9,636 nt of DNA from Clostridiales bacterium (lineage in GTDB: Bacteria; Bacillota; Clostridia; Saccharofermentanales; UBA5734), in contig SLHU01000421.1 of NCBI GenBank assembly GCA_007135995.1, positions 1 to 9,636 of the forward strand, given 5' to 3'. The translations under genes were made by a program, and so were the position numbers. The number at the start of each line of letters is the position of its first letter. Positions within the stretch are counted from its first letter, which is position 1. Shown piece by piece: positions 1-7,089 of the stretch. The notes below the pieces were generated by a model. It saw only the letters and a list, made by a program, of their open reading frames with translations. It ran no database searches and was not told the origin of the DNA.

Positions 1-549
1 CGTCTGATTCTTGATGATCCATATCTGCTGCTTGAAAAAGAGGATCATCTGTCAGCTGCCGGTCTCAGAACCTTGAACCGGTCAGACGGCAAAGACTGTG
101 ATCCTGTCACAACCGGCACCGGCAAGTGTTTTAAGTTTTCTGTCCCCGGATTTACTGCAGTACCAGAGCTTAATTTGAAGATTGAGGCAGTTTTGATTGA
201 GAATGAAACAAAGATAGTTTATAATGACGCAATGGAATGTTTTCGGTTTGAGGATATTCAGCACGCGGTTTTGCGCTGCAGACGCTCAGGAGACAGGATT
301 TACCCTATGTCCCGCAGAGGCGGAAAGACATTAAAAAAGTACTATAATGAACAGAAAATCAAACCATATGACCGGGACAGAATGCCGCTTCTGGCAAATA
401 ACTCAGATGTGATGTGGATTCCGGGACTGATTAGTGATCAGCGATATGTGGTCAGAAAAGGTTGTGGTGAAAAAGGTCCGTTTGTGTGCCTGATCATCCG
501 GCAATTAAGCTCTGAAGGTAAAAAATACCATGATGGTCGGCTAGAATAG
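1..549 (+). CDS. tilS: tRNA(Ile)-lysidine synthase TilS, C-terminal part (5' end outside window)
   Basis: This is the 3' end of a gene whose reading frame is open from base 1; 182 residues are visible before the TAG at 547-549. TilS uses ATP to attach lysine to C34 of the CAU-anticodon tRNA-Ile in the cytoplasm, so the tRNA reads AUA instead of AUG. The N-terminal PP-loop ATPase domain lies outside the window. What is visible fits the TilS C-terminal domain: a GGKTLKKYYNEQKI stretch at about 319-360, then RDRMPLL and MWIPGL (about 373-432), which match the family pattern of a Lys-Thr-Leu helix followed by an R-x-P-L-L turn and a W-x-P-G strand. TilS followed by hpt and ftsH is a classic Firmicutes order. 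The family call rests on the C-terminal domain and on context. Confidence 0.9.
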   Translation, partial: RLILDDPYLLLEKEDHLSAAGLRTLNRSDGKDCDPVTTGTGKCFKFSVPGFTAVPELNLKIEAVLIENETKIVYNDAMECFRFEDIQHAVLRCRRSGDRIYPMSRRGGKTLKKYYNEQKIKPYDRDRMPLLANNSDVMWIPGLISDQRYVVRKGCGEKGPFVCLIIRQLSSEGKKYHDGRLE

Positions 550-576
550 GTGACTGACTTCGGTGATAACAGATAT

Positions 577-583
577 AAGGAGG
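577..583 (+). promoter_or_regulatory. Ribosome binding site that decides the hpt start
   Basis: AAGGAGG is a full anti-16S match. It lies downstream of an in-frame GTG at 563 and upstream of the in-frame ATG at 596. This favours the ATG, although the 12-nt spacer is longer than ideal. The GTG at 563 has only a weak AGGTG-like site before it. Confidence 0.65.
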
Positions 584-595
584 CAATTTGACGAG

Positions 596-1147
596 ATGGC
601 CAAATACGTCAAAGAAATTATGATTTCCCGCAGGGAAATCGACCAGATGTGCCAAAGGTTGGGAGCGTCCATTTCACAGGACTATGAAGGAAAAGAAGTG
701 ACGCTTATAGGCGTTCTCAAGGGTGCTTATGTTTTCATGGCAGACCTTGCGCGCTATATCACAGTGCCGGTGCGCATAGACTTTATGTCTGTTTCAAGTT
801 ACGGCAGCGGGACCAGAACATCTGGTGTAGTCAGAATAACAAAAGATCTGGATGCCGATATCAGCAATAAACACGTGATTGTTGTTGAAGATATTGTGGA
901 TTCCGGTCTGACGCTTAAACACTTGCGGCAGCTGCTGGGCACACGGAATCCTGCCAGTATTGCGTTGTGCACAGCTTTTGACAAGCCTGCAAGGCGCAGA
1001 GTGGATGTGGATGTTGAGTATGTAGGCATGCAGATCTCTGATGAGTTTATTGTCGGCTACGGTCTGGATTATGACGGGAAATTCCGGAATCTGCCAGACG
1101 TCTGCGTTATCGGTGATGACAGCAAGGAGGAAACAAATGAAGCCTAA
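596..1147 (+). CDS. hpt: Hypoxanthine(-guanine) phosphoribosyltransferase
   Basis: A 183-residue cytoplasmic enzyme of purine salvage that transfers the phosphoribosyl group of PRPP to hypoxanthine or guanine, giving IMP or GMP. The PRPP-binding loop is clear at residues 96-107 (VVEDIVDSGLTL). Other family blocks are GVLKGAYVFMADL (39-51), the flexible-loop region MSVSSYGSGT (64-73), the base-contacting lysine in FDKPARR (128-134) and FIVGYGLDYDGKFRNLP (151-167). Length matches the family (about 180). The start is set at ATG 596 because a strong ribosome binding site lies at 577-583 and the family N-terminus aligns there; an in-frame GTG at 563 would add 11 residues. It begins 46 bases after tilS and its last 11 bases overlap ftsH, so the three genes are very likely one transcript. 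In Bacillus subtilis TilS and HprT have been reported to act together on ftsH transcription; whether this holds here is not visible. Confidence 0.95.
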   Translation: MAKYVKEIMISRREIDQMCQRLGASISQDYEGKEVTLIGVLKGAYVFMADLARYITVPVRIDFMSVSSYGSGTRTSGVVRITKDLDADISNKHVIVVEDIVDSGLTLKHLRQLLGTRNPASIALCTAFDKPARRRVDVDVEYVGMQISDEFIVGYGLDYDGKFRNLPDVCVIGDDSKEETNEA

Positions 1148-3125
1148 AAAAGCCATGAGCGGCATGTCGTTTTATGTTATCTTGCTGGCTGTTATCATTA
1201 TGTTGTCATTTTTTATGTCACGTGTGACACAGCCTGAAACCCCTATTTTGTCTGATCTGATCAGTGATATCCAGAGCGGGCGTGTGAGCGAGGTCAATGT
1301 CACCGGCTATACGGTGGAAGTCCAGTTGCGGGCGGACCCCGGGCAGACAGGGCAGACATACCGCAAGCAAATATCGCCTATGTGGATGGAGCAGCTGTAT
1401 TCCGTGTTACAGGAAGCCAAAGATGAGGGCCGGATTGATCATTTTGATTATGAAGAACCAACCGATATTACGGCCTGGCTCAACATCATCCTGATTCTGA
1501 TCATGGTCCTGGCGATGGGTGCCTTTATCTGGTTCACCTACAGCCGCCAGTCAGGTGATGGCAAAAATGCCATGAGCTTTGGCCGCAGCCGCGCCAAACT
1601 GAATGACCCCAGTAAAAACAAGGTGACGTTTAACGATGTTGCCGGTGCTGATGAGGAGAAAGAAGAATTGCAGGAAGTAGTAGATTTCCTGCAGAATCCC
1701 AAAAAATACGCGGATCTTGGTGCGAAAATTCCTAAAGGACTTTTACTGGTCGGTTCACCTGGTACAGGTAAAACGCTGCTGGCAAAAGCTGTTGCAGGAG
1801 AAGCCGGTGTGCCGTTCTTTTCGATCAGCGGCTCGGATTTTGTTGAAATGTTTGTGGGTGTCGGCGCATCGCGTGTGCGCGACCTTTTTGAGAATGCCAA
1901 GAAAAACTCACCTTGTATCATATTTATTGATGAAATTGATGCTGTCGGGCGTCACCGCGGTGCCGGCATGGGCGGCGGACATGATGAACGTGAACAGACA
2001 CTGAATCAGCTGCTGGTTGAAATGGACGGGTTTGGACCGAATGAGGGTGTCATTATTCTGGCAGCCACCAACCGTCCCGATATCCTTGACCCGGCGCTGC
2101 TTCGCCCCGGCCGCTTCGACAGACGCATTACTGTGTCACGTCCCGATATTAAAGGCCGCGAAATGATACTGAAAGTGCATGCCCGCAATAAACCGCTGGA
2201 TCAGGACGTTGATCTGAAGGAAATAGCGAAAATCACGCCCGGCTTTACGGGTGCGGATCTTGCCAACCTGCTGAATGAGGCTGCCCTGCTGGCTGCCCGT
2301 AAAGGTTCGAAGTCCATTGTGTATGATGACATTTCAGAAGCGGTCTTCAAAATCATGATCGGTCCTGAAAAGAAAAGCCGTGTTATCAGTAAAAAAGAAC
2401 GCAAGCTGACTGCTTATCATGAGGCGGGTCACGCGATTGTCCTTAGAGAAGTGTCTGACACAGATAAAGTTGAACGGGTTTCGATCATCCCTTCAGGGGG
2501 CGCAGGCGGTTATACGGCGCATAAGCCGCATGAGGATATGTATTATCTTACCCGTAAGCAGCTTTTGTCGCAGATCATGATCGCGCTGGCCGGACGTGCT
2601 GCTGAAGAGTTGACTTTTGACGAAATCAGTACAGGCGCCTCCAATGATCTGCAAAGCTGCAACAGCATTGCCAGAGATATGATTACGAAGTATGGCATGA
2701 GCGAGAAACTGGGTAATCTGGTTTTCGGGAACGGCGATGAGGTGTTCCTCGGCAAGGATTACGGACATGTACAACATTACAGTGAAAAGCTTGCCGGGAT
2801 GATTGACGAGGAAGTGAAGGCGATCATTGATAACGCCTATGCGGAGGTCTTGCGCATACTAAAGCATAATGACACACTGCTGCGCGAAATGGCTGAAAGA
2901 CTTCTGGATAAAGAAAAAATTGACGGTCCTGAATTTGAAGCTGTCTATCAGGAGCATAAAACGGGTGGGCCCGATCCGGATTATGAACCCGATAAGAAAG
3001 TATCGGCTAAGGAAGAAGGGAAAACGCCATCTGTGCTTGAACCAGATGAAGCACCTGCTCAGGAACAAGAATCTGAGAGTATAGGCGTTTCTGAAGAGAA
3101 GGACGAGGCCTCTCCGGCAGATTGA
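1137..3125 (+). CDS. ftsH: ATP-dependent zinc metalloprotease FtsH
   Basis: A 662-residue membrane-anchored AAA+ protease that extracts and degrades damaged membrane proteins and short-lived regulators. Order of parts: short cytoplasmic N-terminus, TM1 (about 11-28), extracytoplasmic domain (about 29-111), TM2 (about 113-135), AAA+ module and peptidase. Walker A is GSPGTGKT at 206-213, pore loop FVGVGA at 239-244, Walker B IIFIDE at 261-266, second region of homology at about 308-330 ending RPGRFDR. Zinc-site HEAGH is at 428-432, with the third ligand probably D504 in GASNDLQ. The tail from about 604 is acidic, Pro/Glu-rich and probably disordered. The start is ATG 1137, with AAGGAGG at 1124-1130 inside the last hpt codons; upstream in-frame codons would put it deep inside hpt. 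The only odd point is Ser in place of the usual second residue Pro (GPPGTGKT) in Walker A. A terminator follows 32 bases after the stop. Confidence 0.98.
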   Translation: MKPKKAMSGMSFYVILLAVIIMLSFFMSRVTQPETPILSDLISDIQSGRVSEVNVTGYTVEVQLRADPGQTGQTYRKQISPMWMEQLYSVLQEAKDEGRIDHFDYEEPTDITAWLNIILILIMVLAMGAFIWFTYSRQSGDGKNAMSFGRSRAKLNDPSKNKVTFNDVAGADEEKEELQEVVDFLQNPKKYADLGAKIPKGLLLVGSPGTGKTLLAKAVAGEAGVPFFSISGSDFVEMFVGVGASRVRDLFENAKKNSPCIIFIDEIDAVGRHRGAGMGGGHDEREQTLNQLLVEMDGFGPNEGVIILAATNRPDILDPALLRPGRFDRRITVSRPDIKGREMILKVHARNKPLDQDVDLKEIAKITPGFTGADLANLLNEAALLAARKGSKSIVYDDISEAVFKIMIGPEKKSRVISKKERKLTAYHEAGHAIVLREVSDTDKVERVSIIPSGGAGGYTAHKPHEDMYYLTRKQLLSQIMIALAGRAAEELTFDEISTGASNDLQSCNSIARDMITKYGMSEKLGNLVFGNGDEVFLGKDYGHVQHYSEKLAGMIDEEVKAIIDNAYAEVLRILKHNDTLLREMAERLLDKEKIDGPEFEAVYQEHKTGGPDPDYEPDKKVSAKEEGKTPSVLEPDEAPAQEQESESIGVSEEKDEASPAD

Positions 3126-3157
3126 CCGGTGACTTGCGTCATAAGTGACAGGATATG

Positions 3158-3188
3158 AAAAAGCGATGCTTCTGGCATCGCTTTTTTT
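3158..3188. terminator. Bidirectional Rho-independent terminator after ftsH
   Basis: GCGATGC (3163-3169) pairs with GCATCGC (3175-3181) around a 5-nt loop. A run of 7 T follows on the + strand (3182-3188) and a run of 5 A precedes it (3158-3162), so the - strand copy also ends in T. On the + strand it closes tilS-hpt-ftsH. On the - strand it lies about 160 bases past the murC stop and may end murC as well. The 159 bases between it and murC (3189-3347) hold no gene that I can support. Confidence 0.9.
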
Positions 3189-3347
3189 GCTGGACTTGCA
3201 TTTGTTATTGCTGGCCGGTAAAACATGCGGCTTGACTCATACAGATGAATCGGCTTCTGTCGTATAAGTGTGATTATTTTACTATCATCTATGTGCTTAC
3301 TTCGCCATGTATATGTCTGTCTTCTCGTGCCTTCAGCCATAAACAGT

Positions 3348-4826
3348 TCAAGTAAGCAGACGATCATATGCCTGACGGCCTGTCAGCTGATCAGCAAACT
3401 CTCTTATTTCCTCAGGACCCAGCACGAGAATGATATCACCTGGCTTGACAACTGTATCCAGTACCTGTTTGATTTTCCTGAAATCAGGAATAAACTGAGC
3501 ATGACCGCCAAGCTTGTTGATTGCCTCGGCCAGAAGCCTTGAACTCATCCTGTCCTCCCCGGCGAAATCGCGGTCACTGTAAATTTCAGAAAATATTACT
3601 AAGTCACATGCTTTGAGAACTTCAACGTAATCATTGAATAAAACCCTGGTTCGCGTGTAAGTCAACGGCTGGAAAACAACCCAGGTGCGCTCATGCGGGA
3701 TATACTTCACAGCGTCTAGTGTTGCACGGGCGGCAGCCGGGTGATGGGCATAATCAGCGATCACTCTGGCGCCGCGGTAAGTACCTGTCTCCGTAAACCG
3801 TCCTTCAGCGCCCCGGAAAGCTTCTGACGCCGCGGTCACGGCATCGGGTGTTGCGCCATGGAGATGCGCGCAGGCTATGGCCGCCAGCGTATTCAAGACA
3901 TTGTGCAGGCCGGGTATGCGCAGCTGGATGGTGCAGTAATGTGTCTGGTTATGCCAGACGTCAAAACGCGGCATGCCATTAATATAGGTCAGGTTCTGGT
4001 AATAAAACCCGTCGCGGCATGGGTTGACCTGCTCACTTCCGGCTCCGAAATAGATCAGCTGCGGCATGCTGCGGCCTTTTATCTTCCGCAAGGCTGCAAG
4101 ATCACGAATCATCTGGCCCACCTGCGGATCAAAATCAGGGATGACAAGGTTGCCGTTTTCAGGCAGATGATCAGCAAACAGTACGAAAGAGTCAATGACA
4201 GCGGACAAGTCATCATAAAAATCTACATGATCATAGTCGATATTTAAAACAGCAGCGGTTGTTGAATAGAATTTCAAAAAACTGTTCATATATTCACAGG
4301 ATTCAGACACCATCAGTTTGCCGGGTTCTCCAAGATGCACCGTACTGCCAAACTGCTTAAGCTCAGCGCCCAGATGGACAGTCGGGTCAATACCCGAAGC
4401 CAGCAGGATGAGTGAGCATAATGCCGTTGTGGTGGTTTTGCCGTGTGTACCTGCTATATTTATAACCTGATCAAAGGTCTGATTCAGCCAGCCTAGAAAA
4501 GTGGCGCGATCAATCACCGGGATTTTCAGGGCACGTGCTCTGATAATCTCAGGATTATCCTCATGAACCGCAGCGGTGTGAACCACAAGATCAGGTTTTA
4601 TCTGTTCTATTCTTTCTGCATCATGTGAATAATGTATATTGATCCCCTTGCGCTGGAGATAGGCTGTGCGGGCTGTCTTATGCTGATCTGAACCACAGAC
4701 CGCGAATCCGGCAGCCTGTGCTATTTCAGCCAGACCACTCATGCTGATGCCGCCAATGCCGACAAGATAAATGGTTGCATCTTCCGCCAGATGCGAGATT
4801 GAATGAAGACGGGATAATTGAGACAT
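3348..4826 (-). CDS. murC: UDP-N-acetylmuramate--L-alanine ligase
   Basis: A 492-residue cytoplasmic ligase that adds L-alanine to UDP-N-acetylmuramic acid with ATP, the first peptide step of peptidoglycan synthesis. The N-terminal nucleotide-sugar domain has GIGGISMSGLA (23-33). The central ATPase domain has the P-loop GTHGKTTTT (126-134), SESCEYMNSFL (174-184) and NIDYDHVDFY (195-204). PGLHNVLNTLAA (305-316), DYAHHPAAARATLDA (358-372) and FQPLTYTRTRVL (385-396) lie in the linker and C-terminal domain. The EYMNSFL form resembles clostridial MurC proteins. The usual FQPH-T/R-Y/F block carries Leu instead of His here (L388). The start ATG (4824-4826) has an AGGTG site 8 bases upstream. It is transcribed alone, convergent with ftsH and divergent from spoVG, away from any mur cluster. 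The length is slightly above the typical 450-480. Confidence 0.96.
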   Translation of the reverse strand: MSQLSRLHSISHLAEDATIYLVGIGGISMSGLAEIAQAAGFAVCGSDQHKTARTAYLQRKGINIHYSHDAERIEQIKPDLVVHTAAVHEDNPEIIRARALKIPVIDRATFLGWLNQTFDQVINIAGTHGKTTTTALCSLILLASGIDPTVHLGAELKQFGSTVHLGEPGKLMVSESCEYMNSFLKFYSTTAAVLNIDYDHVDFYDDLSAVIDSFVLFADHLPENGNLVIPDFDPQVGQMIRDLAALRKIKGRSMPQLIYFGAGSEQVNPCRDGFYYQNLTYINGMPRFDVWHNQTHYCTIQLRIPGLHNVLNTLAAIACAHLHGATPDAVTAASEAFRGAEGRFTETGTYRGARVIADYAHHPAAARATLDAVKYIPHERTWVVFQPLTYTRTRVLFNDYVEVLKACDLVIFSEIYSDRDFAGEDRMSSRLLAEAINKLGGHAQFIPDFRKIKQVLDTVVKPGDIILVLGPEEIREFADQLTGRQAYDRLLT

Positions 4827-4852
4827 AATTGGGGCACCTACCTTTCCGGATT

Positions 4853-4861
4853 ATTCTATCA
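4853..4861 (-). promoter_or_regulatory. Putative extended -10 promoter for murC
   Basis: On the - strand the sequence reads TGA-TAGAAT, an extended -10 element ending 26 bases before the murC start. Transcription would begin near 4846, giving a leader of about 20 bases. The -35 position (4876-4881, CTTTAT) is poor, so recognition would depend on the TG extension. Confidence 0.4.
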
Positions 4862-4880
4862 CAGATATCAAATTAATAAA

Positions 4881-4916
4881 GATAAAAATAGCACTTAAAG
4901 GATAAAAATAACACTT
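4881..4916. repeat. Two-copy 20-bp-period direct repeat between murC and spoVG promoters
   Basis: GATAAAAATAGCACTT (4881-4896) and GATAAAAATAACACTT (4901-4916) match at 15 of 16 bases with start-to-start spacing of exactly 20. They sit between the two divergent extended -10 elements: copy 1 touches the murC -35 position, and copy 2 ends just upstream of the spoVG -35 position. A spacing near two helical turns puts both on the same DNA face, as expected for a paired protein-binding site. No regulator can be named from this window. Confidence 0.6.
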
Positions 4917-4940
4917 TTTAATGAAACTAAAAACTATTGA

Positions 4941-4949
4941 TGATATAAT
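4941..4949 (+). promoter_or_regulatory. Putative extended -10 promoter for spoVG
   Basis: TGA-TATAAT is a perfect -10 hexamer (4944-4949) with a TG extension. No good TTGACA lies 16-18 bases upstream (ATGAAA at 4921-4926). Transcription would begin near 4956, leaving a leader of about 72 bases before the GGAGGA ribosome binding site (5017-5022). Confidence 0.55.
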
Positions 4950-5027
4950 ACGTTGTATACAGTAACATGAAATGCGCTAAATTCCGATCGACATTTCGTT
5001 AAACCGCGAATAGAGTGGAGGACAATC

Positions 5028-5366
5028 ATGGATATTAGCAACATCACCATTCGTAAAATAACCAGTGAAGGTAAGATGAAAGCGATCGTTTCAGTCACTT
5101 TTGATCATGTATTTGTTGTGCATGATATTAAGGTGATTGAAGGGAACAACGGTTTTTTCATTGCCATGCCAAGCCGCAAAACGCAGGACGGAGAATTCAA
5201 GGACATCGTACACCCGATCAATTCTGAATTCAGGGAGTTTCTGTCACACGAAGTCCTGCAGAAATACCGTGAAGCATTAGAAGAACTGGAACTGGCACAA
5301 CAGCAGCTGCAATCGGACGAGCTGCAGTCAGACGACGATGAAGATAAAGACCCTGAAAGCGAGTAG
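5028..5366 (+). CDS. spoVG: Regulatory protein SpoVG
   Basis: A 112-residue member of the SpoVG family, small cytoplasmic proteins known in Bacillus for effects on septation and sporulation and in several Gram-positives and Borrelia as nucleic-acid-binding regulators. The conserved core fills residues 1-70: [22 protein letters not shown] (15-26), [21 protein letters not shown] (29-49) and the block from [12 protein letters not shown] (54-65). From about 74 the protein becomes a charged helix ([15 protein letters not shown]) and then an acidic tail rich in Asp, Glu and Ser, slightly longer than the Bacillus protein of about 97 residues. The ATG has GGAGGA 5 bases upstream. It stands as a single-gene unit with its own promoter and terminator. 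In clostridia spoVG usually lies near murC with purR and glmU beside it; neither is here. Presence of spoVG alone does not prove that the organism sporulates. Confidence 0.97.
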   Translation: MDISNITIRKITSEGKMKAIVSVTFDHVFVVHDIKVIEGNNGFFIAMPSRKTQDGEFKDIVHPINSEFREFLSHEVLQKYREALEELELAQQQLQSDELQSDDDEDKDPESE

Positions 5367-5420
5367 CGCATAATAAAAGGATGTTCAGTCATCGGCAATG
5401 AGAGAACAGGCTCAATATAC

Positions 5421-5454
5421 CATGGCCACCGGATGTAATTCCGGTGGCTGTTTT
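5421..5454 (+). terminator. Probable terminator after spoVG
   Basis: GCCACCGGA (5425-5433) pairs perfectly with TCCGGTGGC (5440-5448) around a 6-nt loop, followed by TGTTTT. The stem is strong but the T run is short and interrupted. It lies 58 bases after the spoVG stop and before the glpK promoter. Confidence 0.75.
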
Positions 5455-5512
5455 GATAGCCGGCAGCAGGGCAGATTAAGCGATTGAGTTTCCTGTTGTC
5501 AGCCGGACTCTG

Positions 5513-5521
5513 TGATATACT
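5513..5521 (+). promoter_or_regulatory. Putative extended -10 promoter for glpK
   Basis: TGA-TATACT matches an extended -10 element (hexamer 5516-5521). TTGTCA at 5496-5501 is a fair -35 but its 14-base spacer is too short; the 17-base position reads CTGTTG. The predicted start near 5528 leaves a leader of about 50 bases to the glpK ATG. Confidence 0.5.
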
Positions 5522-5541
5522 ATATCTGATTTTAAAGGTGG

Positions 5542-5565
5542 CTGTCATGAGAAGATAACTGACAG
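5542..5565 (+). repeat. Inverted repeat in the glpK leader
   Basis: CTGTCA (5542-5547) and TGACAG (5560-5565) form perfect 6-base arms 12 bases apart. The second arm ends one base before the AAGGAGG ribosome binding site (5567-5573). It could be an operator of a dimeric repressor or a weak leader hairpin. It has no T run, so it is not a terminator of the GlpP-antiterminator kind. Confidence 0.45.
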
Positions 5566-5577
5566 TAAGGAGGTCGT

Positions 5578-7089
5578 ATGGACAAAAAAAAGTTTATTCT
5601 TTCACTTGATCAGGGCACAACCAGCTGCCGCGCTATTTTATTTGATCAGGCAGGGCAAAGCGTCAGCCGCTCACAGCAGTCCATTAAACAGTCTTACCCG
5701 CAGCCTGGCTGGGTTGAACATGATCCCGATGAGATTTTGCGCCAGCAGATCGCTGTCATGCAGGATGCAGTCGCCCAGGCCGATATCGAACCGGCGCAAA
5801 TTGCCGGTATTGGCATTGCAAATCAGCGGGAAACATTGGTCGTCTGGGAAAAAAACAGTGGCAGACCAATCTGCCCGGCCATTGTCTGGCAATGCCGTCG
5901 GACGGCCGATATCTGTGCCAGCCTGGCAAAAGACGAGGTGTTTGCCGGTCAAATCCGTGATAAAACGGGGTTGCTGATCGATGCGTATTTTTCCGCGACA
6001 AAGCTGATGTGGGTGCTGGATCATGTCAGCGGTGCGAGAGGAAAGGCCGTTAAAGGAGAACTGATGGCTGGAACCATCGATACCTGGCTGATCTGGCATC
6101 TTTCCGGCCGGGAAGCGCATGTGACAGATGCCAGCAATGCTGCCAGAACGATGCTTTTCAACATACATGATGGCTGCTGGGATAAAGACATCCTCAGTGC
6201 ACTGGACATACCTGAAGTGATCTTGCCAAAAGTGGTGCCCTCTTCAGGTATTGCCGCGACGCTGGATCCGGCCATTTTGCCGGGACAGATTCCGATAGCC
6301 GGAATTGCCGGTGATCAGCAGGCAGCCTTGTTTGGCCAGACTTGCTTTGAGAAAGGCATGACCAAAAACACCTATGGCACAGGCTGTTTTATTCTGATGT
6401 ACACGGGACATGCACCTATGCAGTCGCAGAACCGGCTTTTAACAACAGTCGCCTGGGATATCGGACGCGGACTTGAGTATGCTTTGGAAGGCAGTGTGTT
6501 TAACGCTGGTTCTGCGATTCAATGGCTAAGGGATAATCTGGGTTTATTTGATAAATCATCTGAATGTGATCGTCTGGCTGAACAAGTGGCGGATACAGGG
6601 GGGGTTACGTTTGTACCTGCTTTTACGGGTCTTGGCGCACCGCACTGGGATATGCAGGCGCGTGGTATGTTTACCGGACTGACCAGAGGCACAGGACGGG
6701 AACATTTGGCCCGCGCGGTGCTTGAAGCGATTGTTCATCAAAGCCAGGATATACTGGCCTGCATGCAGGCTGACGCAGATATCAAGATGCCAGTTTTGCA
6801 TGTGGACGGCGGTGCCAGCGTGAGTGATGTGATGATGCAGTTTCAGGCAGATATGAGCGGCATAACTGTTGACAGGCCTCAGGCAATTGAAACGACAGCC
6901 TTTGGTGCCGCCTGTCTGGCAGGACTGGCTGTCGGCATATGGCCTGATCTTGAAAGTCTGAGACAAATACGGCGAAGTGATCGTCTTTTCCAGGCAGGGA
7001 TGGACCAGAAAGAAAAGGAGAAAAGGCGCACGATGTGGCAGCAGGCGATTGTCACGGCAATGGAGCATGGCCGTCGATCAGTAAGATGA
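5578..7089 (+). CDS. glpK: Glycerol kinase
   Basis: A 503-residue FGGY-family sugar kinase that phosphorylates glycerol to sn-glycerol 3-phosphate in the cytoplasm. The N-terminal phosphate-binding strand is LSLDQGTTSCRAILFD (9-23). Glycerol contacts are R84/E85 in NQRETLVVW, W104, Y137 and the catalytic base D246 in AGDQQAALFGQ. NTYGTGCF (264-271), EGSVFNAGSAIQWLRD (304-319) and HVDGGASVSDVMMQFQAD (408-425) are the C-terminal domain blocks. Length and order are standard. The ATG follows AAGGAGGT (5567-5574). Firmicutes GlpK proteins are normally activated by HPr phosphorylation on a His in a Y-H-F-Y-G loop just before AGDQQ; here the corresponding stretch (221-238) is SSGIAATLDPAILPGQ-like and has no His. 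No glpF or glpD is adjacent. The stop overlaps the start of the next gene (ATGA), so the two are probably cotranslated. Confidence 0.98.
   Translation: MDKKKFILSLDQGTTSCRAILFDQAGQSVSRSQQSIKQSYPQPGWVEHDPDEILRQQIAVMQDAVAQADIEPAQIAGIGIANQRETLVVWEKNSGRPICPAIVWQCRRTADICASLAKDEVFAGQIRDKTGLLIDAYFSATKLMWVLDHVSGARGKAVKGELMAGTIDTWLIWHLSGREAHVTDASNAARTMLFNIHDGCWDKDILSALDIPEVILPKVVPSSGIAATLDPAILPGQIPIAGIAGDQQAALFGQTCFEKGMTKNTYGTGCFILMYTGHAPMQSQNRLLTTVAWDIGRGLEYALEGSVFNAGSAIQWLRDNLGLFDKSSECDRLAEQVADTGGVTFVPAFTGLGAPHWDMQARGMFTGLTRGTGREHLARAVLEAIVHQSQDILACMQADADIKMPVLHVDGGASVSDVMMQFQADMSGITVDRPQAIETTAFGAACLAGLAVGIWPDLESLRQIRRSDRLFQAGMDQKEKEKRRTMWQQAIVTAMEHGRRSVR

Noticed and set aside
794..1165. Open frames antisense to hpt (794-1165 and 799-1029)
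   Set aside because: They are fully covered by the well-supported hpt gene, have no recognisable product and no convincing ribosome binding site.
3241..3260. ACAGA/TCTGT short hairpin between ftsH and murC
   Set aside because: It has only 5-bp arms with a 10-base loop and no T run; too weak to call a terminator or a small RNA.
3270..3542. A + strand open frame across the 3' end of murC
   Set aside because: Most of it is antisense to conserved murC codons, and its product shows no recognisable domain.
4897..4928. Possible sigma-H promoter for spoVG (AAAGGATAA followed by AATGAAACT)
   Set aside because: The -35 half fits the consensus, but the spacer is 14 rather than 11-12 bases and the -10 half lacks GAAT. 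A perfect extended TATAAT lies close by.
4987..4993. Spo0A-box-like ATCGACA (reverse of TGTCGAT) upstream of spoVG
   Set aside because: It is a single 6-of-7 match to a short motif, downstream of the predicted transcription start; chance occurrence is likely.
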